Shown here one piece after another: positions 36,993 to 47,419 of a stretch of 64,000 nt of DNA (within the stretch, counting starts at the first letter, position 1; the number at the start of each line of letters is the position of its first letter). The position numbers and the translations under genes are program-made. The DNA is taken from positions 2,232,001 to 2,296,000 of the forward strand of contig VNKQ01000003.1 in the NCBI GenBank assembly GCA_016508695.1, in the 5' to 3' direction. Source of the DNA: Hyphodiscus hymeniophilus (Eukaryota; Ascomycota; Leotiomycetes; Helotiales; Hyphodiscaceae). The notes beneath the pieces are model-generated. The model was not told where the DNA came from, ran no database searches, and saw only the letters and a list, made by a program, of their open reading frames with translations.

Positions 36993-38915
36993 TCATCTGG
37001 CCATGACCTCAGCACCATAAACAGAAGCACTACCATAACCCAATCCTCCTGCAGTAATCAGACCCCAAGCCAGAGCACCAACCTCCGAGTCTTCCTCCGC
37101 GTTCTCGTCGCCTTCTTCCAGCTGCTCACTCTCTGCAGGTCGATACGCATCGTCAGCCTCATCAGTTTTAGATGAGCGAACACGGCGACGAGGTGAATGA
37201 GCCATGGCTGCGTCGTCTGCGAGCTCGGGAGTTGAGGTTTCGGATTTCTTGGGCCGGCCACGGCGGCGAGATGGTTGTGGCTCGATTCTATTCGACTGTT
37301 AGCATTTCCAAAAGAAATGAGATATAGGTAAAGTGATGCACTTACATCTGAGCAGTCTTCTCTGCCTCAACCTTAATTTTGTCCTGAATTCCCTCGATAA
37401 CTGGTTCGACACGCTCCATAAACACAGTAGTGGAACTCAGCATCTTCTTCGGTTCCAGCCCTCTCACTGCAGCCCAAATCCCGAGACTCAACCCTGATAG
37501 CATGACATCCCAGCCAACCGCCGAAACAGCTGGATGCTCATTGACAGCACCGAGGAGTCGACTCAAAGCAGTGTAGCCACGGCTCAATGCCGAACGGTGC
37601 TCTTCCTTGAATGGATGGAGCAGACTGTGTCTGTAGTAATGACTCTCTGGGGTGTTGTGGAAGAGTGCCAGGGCAGTGGACTTGAAATGTAGAAGAACGG
37701 AGGTCGCAGCTATAGTGCGGAATATCGAAGTGTAGGTGCCGTAAGTTTCATGCGGATGATCGTGGACTGAACCGAAACTCTCGGGGATGATGTAAGGTAG
37801 TAGTATTGGAAGAAACGGAAGTATCCGAGAAAGTGTGGTGACCGTCATAAATGAAGGAGTGTTGGATGCGAATGGAATTAGAAAGACGCTTAAGTATGTT
37901 AAAGCAAGAATAAGCAAATTGATTGCTGGCTTGGGAAACCATCCTTCTGGCTTTTTCAGGATGAATCTTTCACTAAACCGGGATAATCTGTTACCGAATT
38001 AGCTATTTCGACTTACATAAGACATCAAAGCTTACCTGCTCGCAGTAGCTGGGACATAAGACTTCGTCAGGCCATTGACATTCTCGGGCAGAGGTACAGG
38101 GGTAAGCAGAATCGCGACAAAGAAGAGGTTCTGAGCAAAAGACAAGTTGACCAGTTGTGCAAGCGCCATGAAGATCCAAAGGTTTGGGATCTTGCGTCTT
38201 TGACCTTCAATGGCGGCAAATAGTCCCCATGACACGAGGCCTAGATTAATTTGCTGGCCCCACCAGAAATGACGAGCCTTCTCTGCAACTATCTCAAGGC
38301 AATCCCGATAGAATGGAGTATCATTGAGCCAACGTGTGATATGGAGTCGACCAGGATGTTCTCCGGGTCGTAGAGCTCCTTTGTCCCCGAAGAAGCTAGA
38401 CCGATATGGTATAAGAAGTAAGTAGATTGAAGTGATAGAGATTGCTTACTTTTCCGGAAGTTCAACGCCTCTTTCGGCAGCCCATACCCTATATGATAGA
38501 GAGGCGAATCTCATCCCAAAGTAGAAAGCAGTGACCAAACTAGTAAATGCAAGTATGGAGAACAGTTGAACATGGCCTCTTCGTAGTGGCTGACGGTGTC
38601 TAGTAGCTGAGGATGGAGGTAAAGCAAGGTAAGAACGATATATCGTCCGAACAGCAACAAAGGACAGCCAACCAGTGAGGAAGAAATGGGAGAACGCAAC
38701 TCCAGCAGGGAGCCGACTGAGTGATGTTAGCAAGGCAGGAAAACAGTGAATATACCACAACAAGACCCAAACTTTATGAAAAGGACAGTTCAAAAGTTTC
38801 GCCCAAAAACTTTCAAGAAAAGGACAAATTTCGGGGACAACAAGAGAGAGGAAGAATATCCTCCATGTGACGGAACAGCATACCTGGGAGTGCTCTGAAT
38901 CTCGACCGGTGCCAT
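36993..38915 (-). CDS. Multi-pass membrane protein with AT-hook-like C-terminal motif
   Basis: No named family is recognised. Five minus-strand exons fit in phase: 38884..38915, 38450..38716, 38036..38395, 37346..37987 and 36993..37287, about 531 aa. The first exon codes only 10 residues and part of an eleventh. At least eight hydrophobic segments follow, for example FFLTGWLSFVAV, ILAFTSLVTAFYFGM, LWIFMALAQLVNLSF, LFFVAILLTPVPL, ILALTYLSVFLIPF and ILPFLPILLPYII. Polar loops contain WWGQQINLGLVSWG. The last exon starts with the basic motif PSRRRGRPKK, an AT-hook-like GRP core. It continues through an acidic linker and ends in a glycine-rich hydrophobic segment, WGLITAGGLGYGSASVYGAE. The protein resembles conserved fungal integral membrane proteins of unknown role. 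The gene is divergent from the ARFRP1-like gene. Confidence 0.8.
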
Positions 38916-39311
38916 TTCGAGAAGTTTCTTGTGCTCAACAACTATGCCAGGTGTATTCACATTCGTGTATCTAGGGAAAGCAGTCAATAGATAAGTGGTC
39001 ATCTAAACAGGAGTAAAAACATTGACGCAATGAACTCCAGTGTTGTTGTTTACGCTAGATATGTACAGCCTAAAGCAGGGAAGTTGGCTGTCACTCACGT
39101 GCAGCTCGGTTTAGCGTCCATCAGCCTTACGGCGAGGCAAGGGCTTCATTTGACACATTCACCACATCTCGGCTCGAATACGATCTTTACGTGCGCTTAC
39201 CCCAAGAAACTCTCTTTATGAAGCCATTATAGTATACCGAAGTCAGGCTTGCAGTCTATACCCCTATATCTCTTCCCAACGCTCAATTGCATTGCGCCCG
39301 GTGCCGTTGCG
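38916..39311. promoter_or_regulatory. Divergent promoter region
   Basis: This 396-bp stretch lies between two start codons on opposite strands and should contain both promoters and leaders. No clear element was recognised. Confidence 0.45.
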
Positions 39312-40019
39312 ATGTACCACTTAGCTAAAGGACTCTACCTCTACGCAACAAGCAAAGAGGGTACATTCCCCTCCACAAGCCAAGTAAATCCTTCACTAAC
39401 AATCAAAGAATACTCCGTCCTCCTCCTCGGCCTCGACAACGCCGGCAAGACCACCTTCCACGAACAAGTGAAATCGCTCTTCCTCCCCTCCAACCCCGCC
39501 CCAAAGCTAAAAACCGTACCCACAGTCGGTCAGAATGTGTCCACCATCACGCTACCAGACATGTACCTCAAGATGTGGGACGTGGGGGGCCAACACTCTC
39601 TCCGGAAGCTGTGGCAGAGTTACTACACGTCCTGTCATGCGATTGTGTTTGTGATAGACAGCACGGACATCGGCGATGGGAACCTGGACTCGGACTCCGT
39701 GGGAGCGAGGGAGGATGCGAAGGGGCGGTTGGAGGAGTGTAGGCTGGTGCTGGAAGACGTGCTGCAGCACAGTGAGACGGAGGGGGTGCCGTTGCTGGTC
39801 TTGGCGAATAAGCAGGATAGGGAAGACTGCGTTGAGGTGGTGAGGATCAAGGAGGGCCTTGTGAAGAGGGTCTTTGAGGGGGACAAGGGCGGAAGTATTA
39901 GGGATAGTAGGGTGCTGCCTGTGAGTGCGCTCACGGGGACGGGGGTGAGGGAGGCGGTGGAATGGGTTAGGAGTCGAGTTAAGTGGAATAAGGAGGGGAG
40001 GCCGCCGGTCATGAGGTAG
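39312..40019 (+). CDS. ARL3: ARF-related small GTPase, ARFRP1/Arl3 type
   Basis: This GTPase should act at the trans-Golgi, where the yeast Arl3p family member recruits Arl1 and golgins. It is a single exon of 235 codons. I chose the ATG at 39312 because MYHLAKGLYLYATSKEG matches the N-terminus of Arl3/ARFRP1, which is acetylated rather than myristoylated. G1 is GLDNAGKT, switch 1 contains TVPTVGQN, G3 is WDVGGQHSLRKLW, G4 is NKQD and G5 is SALTGTGV. Two insertions lengthen it beyond the usual ~200 residues: one after the P-loop helix (SLFLPSNPAPKLK), as is common in ARFRP1, and one after IDSTDIG (acidic). The C-terminus is basic. The region has high GC at third positions compared with its neighbours. 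Confidence 0.92.
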   Translation: MYHLAKGLYLYATSKEGTFPSTSQVNPSLTIKEYSVLLLGLDNAGKTTFHEQVKSLFLPSNPAPKLKTVPTVGQNVSTITLPDMYLKMWDVGGQHSLRKLWQSYYTSCHAIVFVIDSTDIGDGNLDSDSVGAREDAKGRLEECRLVLEDVLQHSETEGVPLLVLANKQDREDCVEVVRIKEGLVKRVFEGDKGGSIRDSRVLPVSALTGTGVREAVEWVRSRVKWNKEGRPPVMR

Positions 40020-40080
40020 GTAAGTTTTGGCATTTGGTTAGATAGCGTGGCGTTCGGTGTTAGATTTGTGTGATGGGATA

Positions 40081-40284
40081 CCAAGTCCGATCTCACTAGA
40101 ATTTCAGATGTTTAGGCTTCAAGTCATCAAGCAATTGGTCTATTCTATCCAAGCAATTTCATTAGAATTTTCAGATCTTTATTTTCAAGTCTCCAAGCAA
40201 TAGTCTGTTCTATCCAAGCGATCTCATCAGAATTTTCAGATCTATAGGCTTTAAGCCTTTAAAGAATTGGTCTATTCTATCCAA
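40081..40284. repeat. Three tandem copies of a 65-68 bp repeat
   Basis: Three imperfect units begin with CCAAG at 40081, 40149 and 40214, and a fourth start lies at 40280. Shared blocks in each unit are a TCATYAGAATTTTCAGAT-like core and the end TCTRTTCTAT. The array lies between the 3' ends of the ARFRP1-like gene and the carbonic anhydrase gene, so it may be transcribed in either 3' UTR. Confidence 0.8.
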
Positions 40285-40332
40285 GTCGATCCCGCTCGGC
40301 CAGTTTCTTCTCACGTTCATTTCCATCTCTAC

Positions 40333-41786
40333 TCACTCCGGCCCAATAACCTCCTTCACCAACCCCGTCTGCGTATCCTGGACCAATCCCACTATCTGCG
40401 TACCCTTGAAGAAATTCGACTCTCTCAGAAACGTGACATCTTCCCTGACCGTCTCCTCCGGACTAGGAACACCAGAATTAACATCTGTCATCTCCTCTCG
40501 CACACCACCATGCGTAGGCTTGGTGGATCGGATCGGGAAAGGCAAGGTTCGGTACAGGGTTACTCACTCAAGAATCGTCCCAAAGGCCATCCCATCAATC
40601 CCCCTCTCCTCCTCCGCCCCGATAGCCCTCTCCTTCAAGCTCCGCTTGATCTCCTCGTCCGTGATATGCGCGAGTCCACAATCTACACGCACAGGCACAC
40701 GTATCAGATCCAGAACCAAATACAACCCTTCTTTTCGAGAGAACGGACTACACTAGACTCGAGCCCGGGATTCGCTCGGCTTGGCTTGAGTTGAACTTGG
40801 TGCTTTACGTACCGGTATGGTGCACGATGGCAATGAGGCCCTTCTTGCCCTCATTCCCCACCGCGCTCAACGCGAGGAGCGTGTTATACGCAGCTTGGAC
40901 CCTCCCACCCGCAACTCTCACAATCGAAGCCGCTATAGGGACACAAACTCGTCAGCGCGAACCGTGGTAGAAGAGCTCACTGGAGGGCTTGGGCGAAGGG
41001 AAGAGGAGAGCAAAGGGGAGGGGAAGGGGAAACGAACTCGATGTTTGACCTGGACCAGACCCGATATCGAATATCGACTCGATGTGCAGCCGAGGATCAC
41101 AGCATACCACTGTTTGCGAGAAGTCAGCGCTTTGATCTGAGGCTGTTTCTGTGTCTGAGTCTGAGTCTGAGTCTGAGTCTGAGTCTGAGTCTGAGTCTGA
41201 GTCTGAGTCTGAGTCTGAGTCTGAGTCTGAGTCTGAGTCTGAGTCTGAGTCTGAGTCTGAGTCTGAGTCTGAGTCTGAGTCTGAGTCTGAGTCTGAGTCT
41301 GAGTCTGAGTCTGAGTCTGAGTCTGAGTCTGAGTCTGAGTCTGAATCTAAGTTTCAATCCGAGTTTAAGTCTGGGAGTAATACCCTCGCCTGCCTCTGCT
41401 CACAGGTTTCGCTCTTCAAGTTCCAGCCCGATATACGGGAACTTGAAAGGCCATCCCATTTGCACTTCACTTCTCTTCTCAAGTATCCCGCGCTCTCCTT
41501 GGACGCTAGAATTCAGATCCCATTCCATTTCCATCCCATTCCAAACAAACAAACAAAACAAACAAACAAAAGATAAAATAAAACTCAAATAACTCAAAAA
41601 AAAGCAGAACACGAAAGAAAAGAAAATTAAAAGAAAGAGAAGAAAACGCACAAATGATAACCGTCCCATCAACCCTCCCCCGTCCCTTGGCTTGCATCTC
41701 CAGAAAGGCAATCGGGGTTCATAGTCGGGACCACGCGCCCATTTCTGGTTCGCGGACATGTAGGCTTCGAGTCGAGGATCTGCCAT
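40333..41786 (-). CDS. Beta-class carbonic anhydrase, with a frame break in exon 1
   Basis: This zinc enzyme interconverts CO2 and bicarbonate. Minus-strand exons are 41652..41786, 41050..41109, 40813..40932, 40568..40682 and 40333..40462. Zinc and active-site motifs are VCCDPRL (Cys, with the Asp-Arg dyad) and HHTDCG (His and second Cys, built across an exon junction). Between them lies IVRVAGGRVQAAYNTLL, the usual RNAGGR-type region. The C-terminal part reads VREDVTFLRESNFFKGTQIV and QTGLVKEV, as expected. Exon 1 starts MADPRLEAYMSANQKWARGP, but the frame that fits exon 2 (MQAKGRGRVDGTVII) is one base displaced at a CCCC run (plus-strand G at 41714-41717). Either a base is missing, or translation starts at the Met at 41697. 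No mitochondrial presequence is seen. The first intron (542 nt) is ten times the usual size. Confidence 0.8.
41154..41343. repeat. Hexanucleotide microsatellite (TCTGAG)n in carbonic anhydrase intron 1
   Basis: About 31 perfect copies of TCTGAG cover some 190 bp, followed by degenerate units to about 41376. The array lies in the first intron of the carbonic anhydrase gene, 45 nt from the 3' splice site, and reads as CTCAGA units on the coding strand. It creates long artefactual Ser-Glu, Leu-Ser and Leu-Arg ORFs. Confidence 0.95.
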
Positions 41787-42201
41787 TTTTGTTTCGCCTC
41801 TTCTCCTCTTCCCTATTTTCCTTCCTCTCCTTCTTCCCTCTTTCCCTCTTTTCCCTCTTTTCCCTCTTTTTCGGGGACGGGGGTTGGTGCAACACGCTTC
41901 TTGATCTCTCTCTCTCTCTCTGGATGGAATCTTTTCTTTGGGGTTTTGCCAAATCGTGTGGTGGTTGTGGGTGGTAGGCCTGTTTGTTTGGGGGGTATTC
42001 TTGGTTGTTTGGGTGAGGGATGCCCCGGATGAATGATAAAAAAATAGGTAAAATGCTTGGGGCTTGAATGTAGGGGTTTATGGATATATGTGAATGAGTG
42101 AATGAAGGCCCGCCGCTGGGAAAACATGTGGTATATCAAACTTATCAAGTATAGACGCTACTGCTGGCCGTAGGGAAACCTACATATCCGGCGTAGGCCC
42201 G

Positions 42202-42501
42202 TCAGCCGTCCTTATTCCGTGGGCCGCGGGGAGGCTTTCCTTTCCGAGGCTTGCTTATCAGAGCAGAGGGGAGGGTTAGTTCTAGTTCGAAATCGAAATC
42301 AATGGTTGGGGCGGCCATGCTGTTTGTGTTATATGAATCATGGGCAGGGAGTTTGTGTGAGTATGAGGAGGAGTAGGTAGGTCGAGAGGATCGGGTATCC
42401 ATCGTACCAGCGAGATGGAAGGATGTGGTCAATGTCAATATCAATGTCGATGTGTACTTGTATGACAATCTCACGAACAATGGACGTTTCAGGAAAAACA
42501 C
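42202..42501 (-). CDS. Doubtful small ORF
   Basis: This open frame of 99 codons has a hydrophobic start (MFFLKRPLFVRLSYKYTSTL), then a Ser/Tyr-rich part and a basic end (KPRKGKPPRGPRNKDG). I recognise no family. It could be a small gene, or chance in a region of low-complexity DNA. There is no splice or context support. Confidence 0.2.
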   Translation of the reverse strand: MFFLKRPLFVRLSYKYTSTLILTLTTSFHLAGTMDTRSSRPTYSSSYSHKLPAHDSYNTNSMAAPTIDFDFELELTLPSALISKPRKGKPPRGPRNKDG

Positions 42502-42591
42502 TATAACTCATCGAATTAGACTCGAATCTAGAATCTCATCTCATCTCATCTCATCTCACGTCCTTGCTATGCGTTCTCCATCTCCGCCTCG

Positions 42592-42646
42592 ATCTCATTC
42601 TCATTCTCATTCTCATTCTCATTCTCATTCTCATTCCCATTCTCAG
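42592..42646. repeat. Microsatellite (TCATTC)n
   Basis: About nine copies of TCATTC, one with a C substitution near the end. A CTCAT pentanucleotide array lies 35 bp to the left (42534-42558). Confidence 0.9.
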
Positions 42647-43068
42647 ATCATAAAGCAAAGCCCCTCTCCAACGCCAGATGCTGACTTGTGAAAACGCCAT
42701 CCAATCCCAACCCATCTATCCTCCTCGCCATTCCATGCGTGCTAAGATCAGACCAGACCAGACCACACCAGACCCAAAGCAAGGAAATCATTATCGTGTC
42801 TAGAAGCTCGCTGGCTCGTGAAGCATTAATCGTCGAACCGAAGCTGGAACTGTAGCAACGCTGTAGCAAAACAACGCAGTCTGGGGTATATCCGCAGCAA
42901 GAGCGCAATATGGTATGAGCATCGAAAAGCGCAACGCAACGCAACGAACAAATATATGCCATGCAAAGCGGCAGTTATGTCCTCCTCAGGCTCAATCGGA
43001 CGTCTGTTCGCCATCTTGATACAAGTTCGACGAGCGGTCTCATCTCAAACGTATTCGTCCTCTCCCCC

Positions 43069-44314
43069 TCAAAACGTACTCCAATTCCAATCCCTCGGTA
43101 CGCTCGCTGCTAGACTCTCACCCAATCCCATGTTGCCCTTTCCAAAGACCCCCAAGCTACTCCTCTTTCCACAGTTGACCGTAGGCGTCGATGGCTCATC
43201 ACCATGCGAGCTCTCGCTGTTGCTCCTGCTGCTTCTTGCAATCTGCCAGCCTCGGAAGTCCTTCCAGCAATGCTCGCATCCCCGTGAACGTGTGCCTTTG
43301 GGATGGTAGTTTGCGTCTTGGTCGAGAGGGATGATATGCTGGCTGTGCATGTCGCAGAAGATGTTTCCGCACCTTCGACAGTGGTGGCGGCGTGTGAAGT
43401 ATGAGAAGTAGCGTTGGCAGGTTGTCTCGTCGCAGATCTCGGATTCGGAGTCAGGCTGTGGCAGAGGTTAGATTAGGTAATGTGGGAAGAATTGATTGGA
43501 AATGTAGAATTGTGCGGGGAAAATATGCAAGACAAAGGCAAGGTTGAGAATGGAAGAATTTGTGCTGGCACGCGAGCAGCACTGGCGAGCCAAGCGATTG
43601 TTGATTTTTGTTGCATGGATGCCTCGTTCGAGAATTCCAGCACGCAATCCCCATCCGGGTATTGCACAACTACTCTGTCGAATTCGTATAAAGAGTTCTC
43701 GCCCTGAGTGCACTCCCTGAAGTCCATCTTATAAAGTAGAAGAGACTTGTGAATTTCCGTCGGAAGATGAAATGCTAACGTACCTTCCAGTGTTCTCTCG
43801 TGGGCAGAGCTGTGACCTTCCCGAGTCCCTCAGTACTCCATTCAGCCTCTGTGATCGCACCGAGTCCAAACTTCCCACTATCTCCCGTCGACCGTCGGCT
43901 CAGCGTCCGCGCATTCTCTAGATCGTCGAAGCTGCTGTGCATGCTCTGTGGAGGGGTCAACGGCGAAGGCTTCACCACTCTCTTGGGTGGATCGGTCGGT
44001 CGCAGGACGGCCGGAATATACAAAGGAGACTTGGGCGGACGCAGTTGTCTGGTCTGCGCAGGAAGGTGTGGTGGACCGGCTCGTGGCGACGTGGGCGAGG
44101 CGTTGTTCGGAGTGGCCGTCGCAGAGTTGATGGGAGAGATCGGTTGCGTCTGCGAGCTGTAGAGGTTATACTGGGAGGGCGATGCTGTGAACTGTTGCAC
44201 AGGCATCGCAAAGCCGGTGGCCATGGGCGCGTTGCTGTTGGGGATGTAAGGGACCTTATCGTCGACGATGTGGGGAGATGGTGGGAGGGTCTGTCGACTC
44301 GAGTTGAAGAACAT
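43069..44314 (-). CDS. FYVE-type zinc finger protein
   Basis: This is likely a phosphatidylinositol-3-phosphate-binding protein of endosomal or vacuolar membranes. Two minus-strand exons, 43784..44314 and 43069..43455, join in phase 0 to give 305 aa. The N-terminal 170 residues are Pro/Ser-rich, with SPLYIPAVLRPTDPPKRVVK and SSFDDLENARTLSRRSTGD motifs. The FYVE domain at about 185-250 has CDETTCQRYFSYF, the basic ligand motif RRHHCRRCG, NIFCDMHS and SRGCEHCW, which supplies eight Cys/His zinc ligands. The intron is 326 nt with GTACGT and CCACAG ends. It contains a minus-strand ORF starting at 43727 that is probably not coding, because the direct join keeps the frame and places EHWK next to PDSESEICD. 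The C-terminus is Ser-rich. Confidence 0.88.
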
Positions 44315-45242
44315 TCAGGTGGTGGCCGAGCGAGCGAGGCGGCGGATGAATGTCGTGTAGCAGAATTCAGGTAGGTGACTTCTTGCGCGAGATTCTTTCC
44401 AGGAGACGTGCTGGGGGAGTCACGTCTCGGGCGACGATTCGTGGTCGCCTTCACCCTATGCTTTGTGAATGTCAGACTTGCGATGCGGCCGGCTATCGTA
44501 GGCTTGATTCTGGGTTGTACAGCCTCGCTGGCGAGCACCCCAAGTAATTCAAATGGGCGAGAACACCACGATCGCAACGGCTGATCAGATTCAATGGGTG
44601 GGGAGTCGTGGTGCAGCGGATGAATGGTCCAAGTGTGTTGCTTCTTCGGAAGCGTGCACAAATAAAATGTCGCGGTGTGGCTGCTTCTTGGTGTTTTATT
44701 TAATCGTAGAATCGTGCGGTGTGGATTCCGGGCCGACAAAGTGAATTGATCTCCCGTAGATAACTCCGAGGTGAACGACGCAACGCACAAGGTGTAGCCA
44801 CCGAGAGATATCCTTCTCGTAGATCGCGGATCCTGTATTATCGCTGCAGAGTTGTTGATTGTGTAGAGGGGAGTGTTCTTCACAAGTGGCAGACGGAGGT
44901 ACGAAGGGTACTCGAGTACATAATAGAGCCACTCTATCTCTACGATACGGGGTCCTCAATGATCAAAGGGGCCGCTGTTGATTGGGCAGGGGAGCATCTG
45001 AACAGGGAGGATAGATAGGGGGGCAATTAATCGGAGAAGGTTGGACCAGGCAGGGTTGGCAGTCGCCGAGCATGACATTGGTCGACAGGGTGCCGGTTCA
45101 GCCACTTGAGCGTGGGATTGCCTGTACGATGATGAAGGTTGATTGAGTTTGGGAGAGAGATATATACATAACTTATATACACATGGCACATACATCTACT
45201 TATCTCCACACTCCTTATAACGTGAGACAGCTAGAGAGATAC

Positions 45243-45286
45243 ATAGATAGATAGATAGATAGATAGATACATAGATAGATATGAAT
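45243..45286. repeat. TAGA/GATA tetranucleotide microsatellite
   Basis: Six to seven uninterrupted TAGA units, then one CATAGATAGAT variant block. Confidence 0.85.
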
Positions 45287-46714
45287 GAGAATCCCCCCTC
45301 CGCTTCAGCCTCAGGGTCTCCCTGGGCCATGGATGGACCGATGAACCGCCTTCCACTTTTCCATTTCTCTACCTCCGTAGAGTCTTGATCGTCAAAGATC
45401 CACCGCACCAAGTCCAAGGTGGGTAGGACATTTCTACAAGTCTCGCACTGTCGCGTGCGTCGACGCTAGATAATATGGGAATATGACGGAAGGGTCCTGA
45501 GTGGCTGGAGGCGACTTCTTATCGTGCGGATGTGAGAGGCCGTTGATAATATGACCTTCTGGGTTGATGAGGGCACGGCCGATGCTGCCGATTCTGCCGT
45601 TGGGATTTCTCTTCCGAGGTAATGCCAGTCTCTTGGAAATTCTCGAACTACCGGACGTAACTTGATATACTGTACAGGAAGTGGGGAAAACACGGGTGGA
45701 ACATCGAGTATTCCTTCATGTCCAAGAAATACAAATACCCTCTCTGTTCGGTCTGATCTTCCTCTCTGGCTCGCCTCTCCTGCCCTGATCTCATCTCTAT
45801 CAAGATTCAAAAGTGGTGTGGTCTCCATCGCCGGCACAACCTAGGCGGGCAGGCGGTGAGATTTCCGAACCGCCACTACGCATGCTTTTCTCTCCAATCC
45901 TTCAGATTCGACTCGTACAAAAAAGTAAGATATTGATTAGCACACCAATGAAAGTTTGGCCGGTCCGCTTTTCGGAGCGACCTAGATCCATGCAACAGCG
46001 ACCTAACTAGAAGCAGCTAAAATGCCCCCCTCTGCCTTCATTCGTCGCCATCGGACAGGGAGACTGCGAACCCTGTGGCGGAGCCTCAGAGTCCGGAAGA
46101 ACATGCGCTCTCCCATGAAGAGGAGGGGTTGGATGCAGCTCAATAGAGTAGATGGAAGGGCCGGTGAAGCCACGTTTCGGCGTCATCGAGGGAATGGACC
46201 GAGTGTGGTGGGTGCACAAGAACTGGGGAAAGATCTGGTGGAGAGAAATCGAGCTGTTGCGAGAAGGATTTACCATTTGCCGTAGATGGATCATGGATGG
46301 ACTTTGGATGATCCGCTTCTTCACCAGAACCCCGCCAGTGTAGGTAGCTCTCGAAGAACCCCTCTACCCCTTTCCGATACCTTCCCAAAGAAGCCGCTAT
46401 GGGCTGCCCATTGCCGATGTAGAAGCCAGAGGGAACGATGAAGAAGGGGCGAGGAAGGTAGGACTTGTGGATCTCTCATTACTTCATTACTAAGGAGAGA
46501 GAATTCCTCGAGTAGTCGAGTAAAGGATCTGCTCGCCAGAGACGGGCCGCGGAAGAGCTAAAGGAGTGCCAGAAGTTTGGGACCGATGGAAGAAGGGGGA
46601 TCTGATCAGGAACGTGGTTCTGCACGGCAGATTTAGCCTTGGGGATGAACTGCCGGGAGAAAGGATTTCCCGTGGTGGTCTGAGAGAGGAGCCATGGCAG
46701 AGGAGAGGAGAACA

Positions 46715-46911
46715 AGTGGAGGGGAGACAAGTGGAGGGGAGACAAGTGGAGGGGAGACAAGTGGAGGGGAGACAAGTGGAGGGGAGACAAGTGGAGGGGA
46801 GACAAGTGGAGGGGAGACAAGTGGAGGGGAGACAAGTGGAGGGGAGACAAGTGGAGGAGAGACAAGTGGATGGGAGACAAGTGGATGGGAGACAAGTGGA
46901 GGGAAGACAAG
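46715..46911. repeat. 15-bp tandem repeat, about 13 copies
   Basis: The unit GTGGAGGGGAGACAA repeats without spacing. Most copies are identical; the last few differ at one or two positions (GGAGGA, GGATGG, GGAGGGAA). The unit length is a multiple of three, so several frames stay open on both strands and create artefactual repeat-protein ORFs (SGGET on one strand, LHLSP on the other). Confidence 0.95.
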
Positions 46912-47377
46912 TGGTATTCTTTACCATCCATGTTCTTTCTCGCTACTTATGCACCACTACGAATAACACCTACATAACACAACTATTCGCAGGGACATTC
47001 GACGAACTGCCTCTTGGCTCGTACTCCTACCGCCTCAGACAAGTTGAGACAAATGGGGGACGTCCTCATCGACTCGGATACTCCCCTCGCTCGTATTTTA
47101 ACGTACGTCTTTCGTCTAGTAAACAACATTATGAAGAGCCGCAGCTCTCCAATCGACTAGAGTAAGTGGATCGTTGATTCATCCAGAAGTTCCCATCATA
47201 GCACGTCCGTCGATTTTCCTCCTTTGGCGAACGCGTTATCGTGGAATACCGTCCTCTGCGTAGACCTCTAGCTGTATGTAATACGCACAAAGCCTTCCCT
47301 CTACCTTCACGTATCGTTCAAGATACCTTCCCAAAGTACTCGTCTCTATCCGGAGAAGCGCGTTTCACTATGTCTAT

Positions 47378-47419
47378 CATCTAAGCCCGGGTATCATCCA
47401 TCTAAGCCCGGGTATCATC
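47378..47419. repeat. Perfect 21-bp tandem duplication
   Basis: Two identical, directly adjacent 21-bp units, each containing the CCCGGG hexamer in CTAAGCCCGGGTATCATC. Confidence 0.9.

Larger units (their letters stand above)
41787..43068. other. Intergenic region with microsatellites
   Basis: The 1.3 kb between two minus-strand genes should hold the promoter of the carbonic anhydrase gene and the 3' UTR of the FYVE gene. It contains a TC run at 41906-41920, a CTCAT array at about 42534-42558 and a TCATTC array at about 42592-42646. One short minus-strand ORF is listed separately. Confidence 0.5.

Noticed and set aside
40463..40567. Apparent frame break between exons 4 and 5 of the carbonic anhydrase
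   Set aside because: A short intron to the CCAAG site breaks the frame, but the CCTAG acceptor at 40463-40464 gives an in-phase join to PEETVREDV, so no defect is needed.
41041..41592. Long Leu-Ser, Ser-Glu and Leu-Arg repeat ORFs on both strands
   Set aside because: They are produced by the TCTGAG microsatellite, whose unit length is a multiple of three; the region is an intron of the carbonic anhydrase gene.
43972..44883. 303-codon minus-strand ORF, Arg/Ser/Thr-rich
   Set aside because: It overlaps the first FYVE-protein exon in another frame and has the composition of a shadow frame.
46715..46911. Possible CRISPR-like array
   Set aside because: The units are contiguous with no unique spacers, and the organism is a fungus.
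46479..47165. Repeat-protein ORFs (SGGET / LHLSP)
   Set aside because: They are explained by the 15-bp minisatellite staying open in several frames; there is no start context, splice signal or domain.
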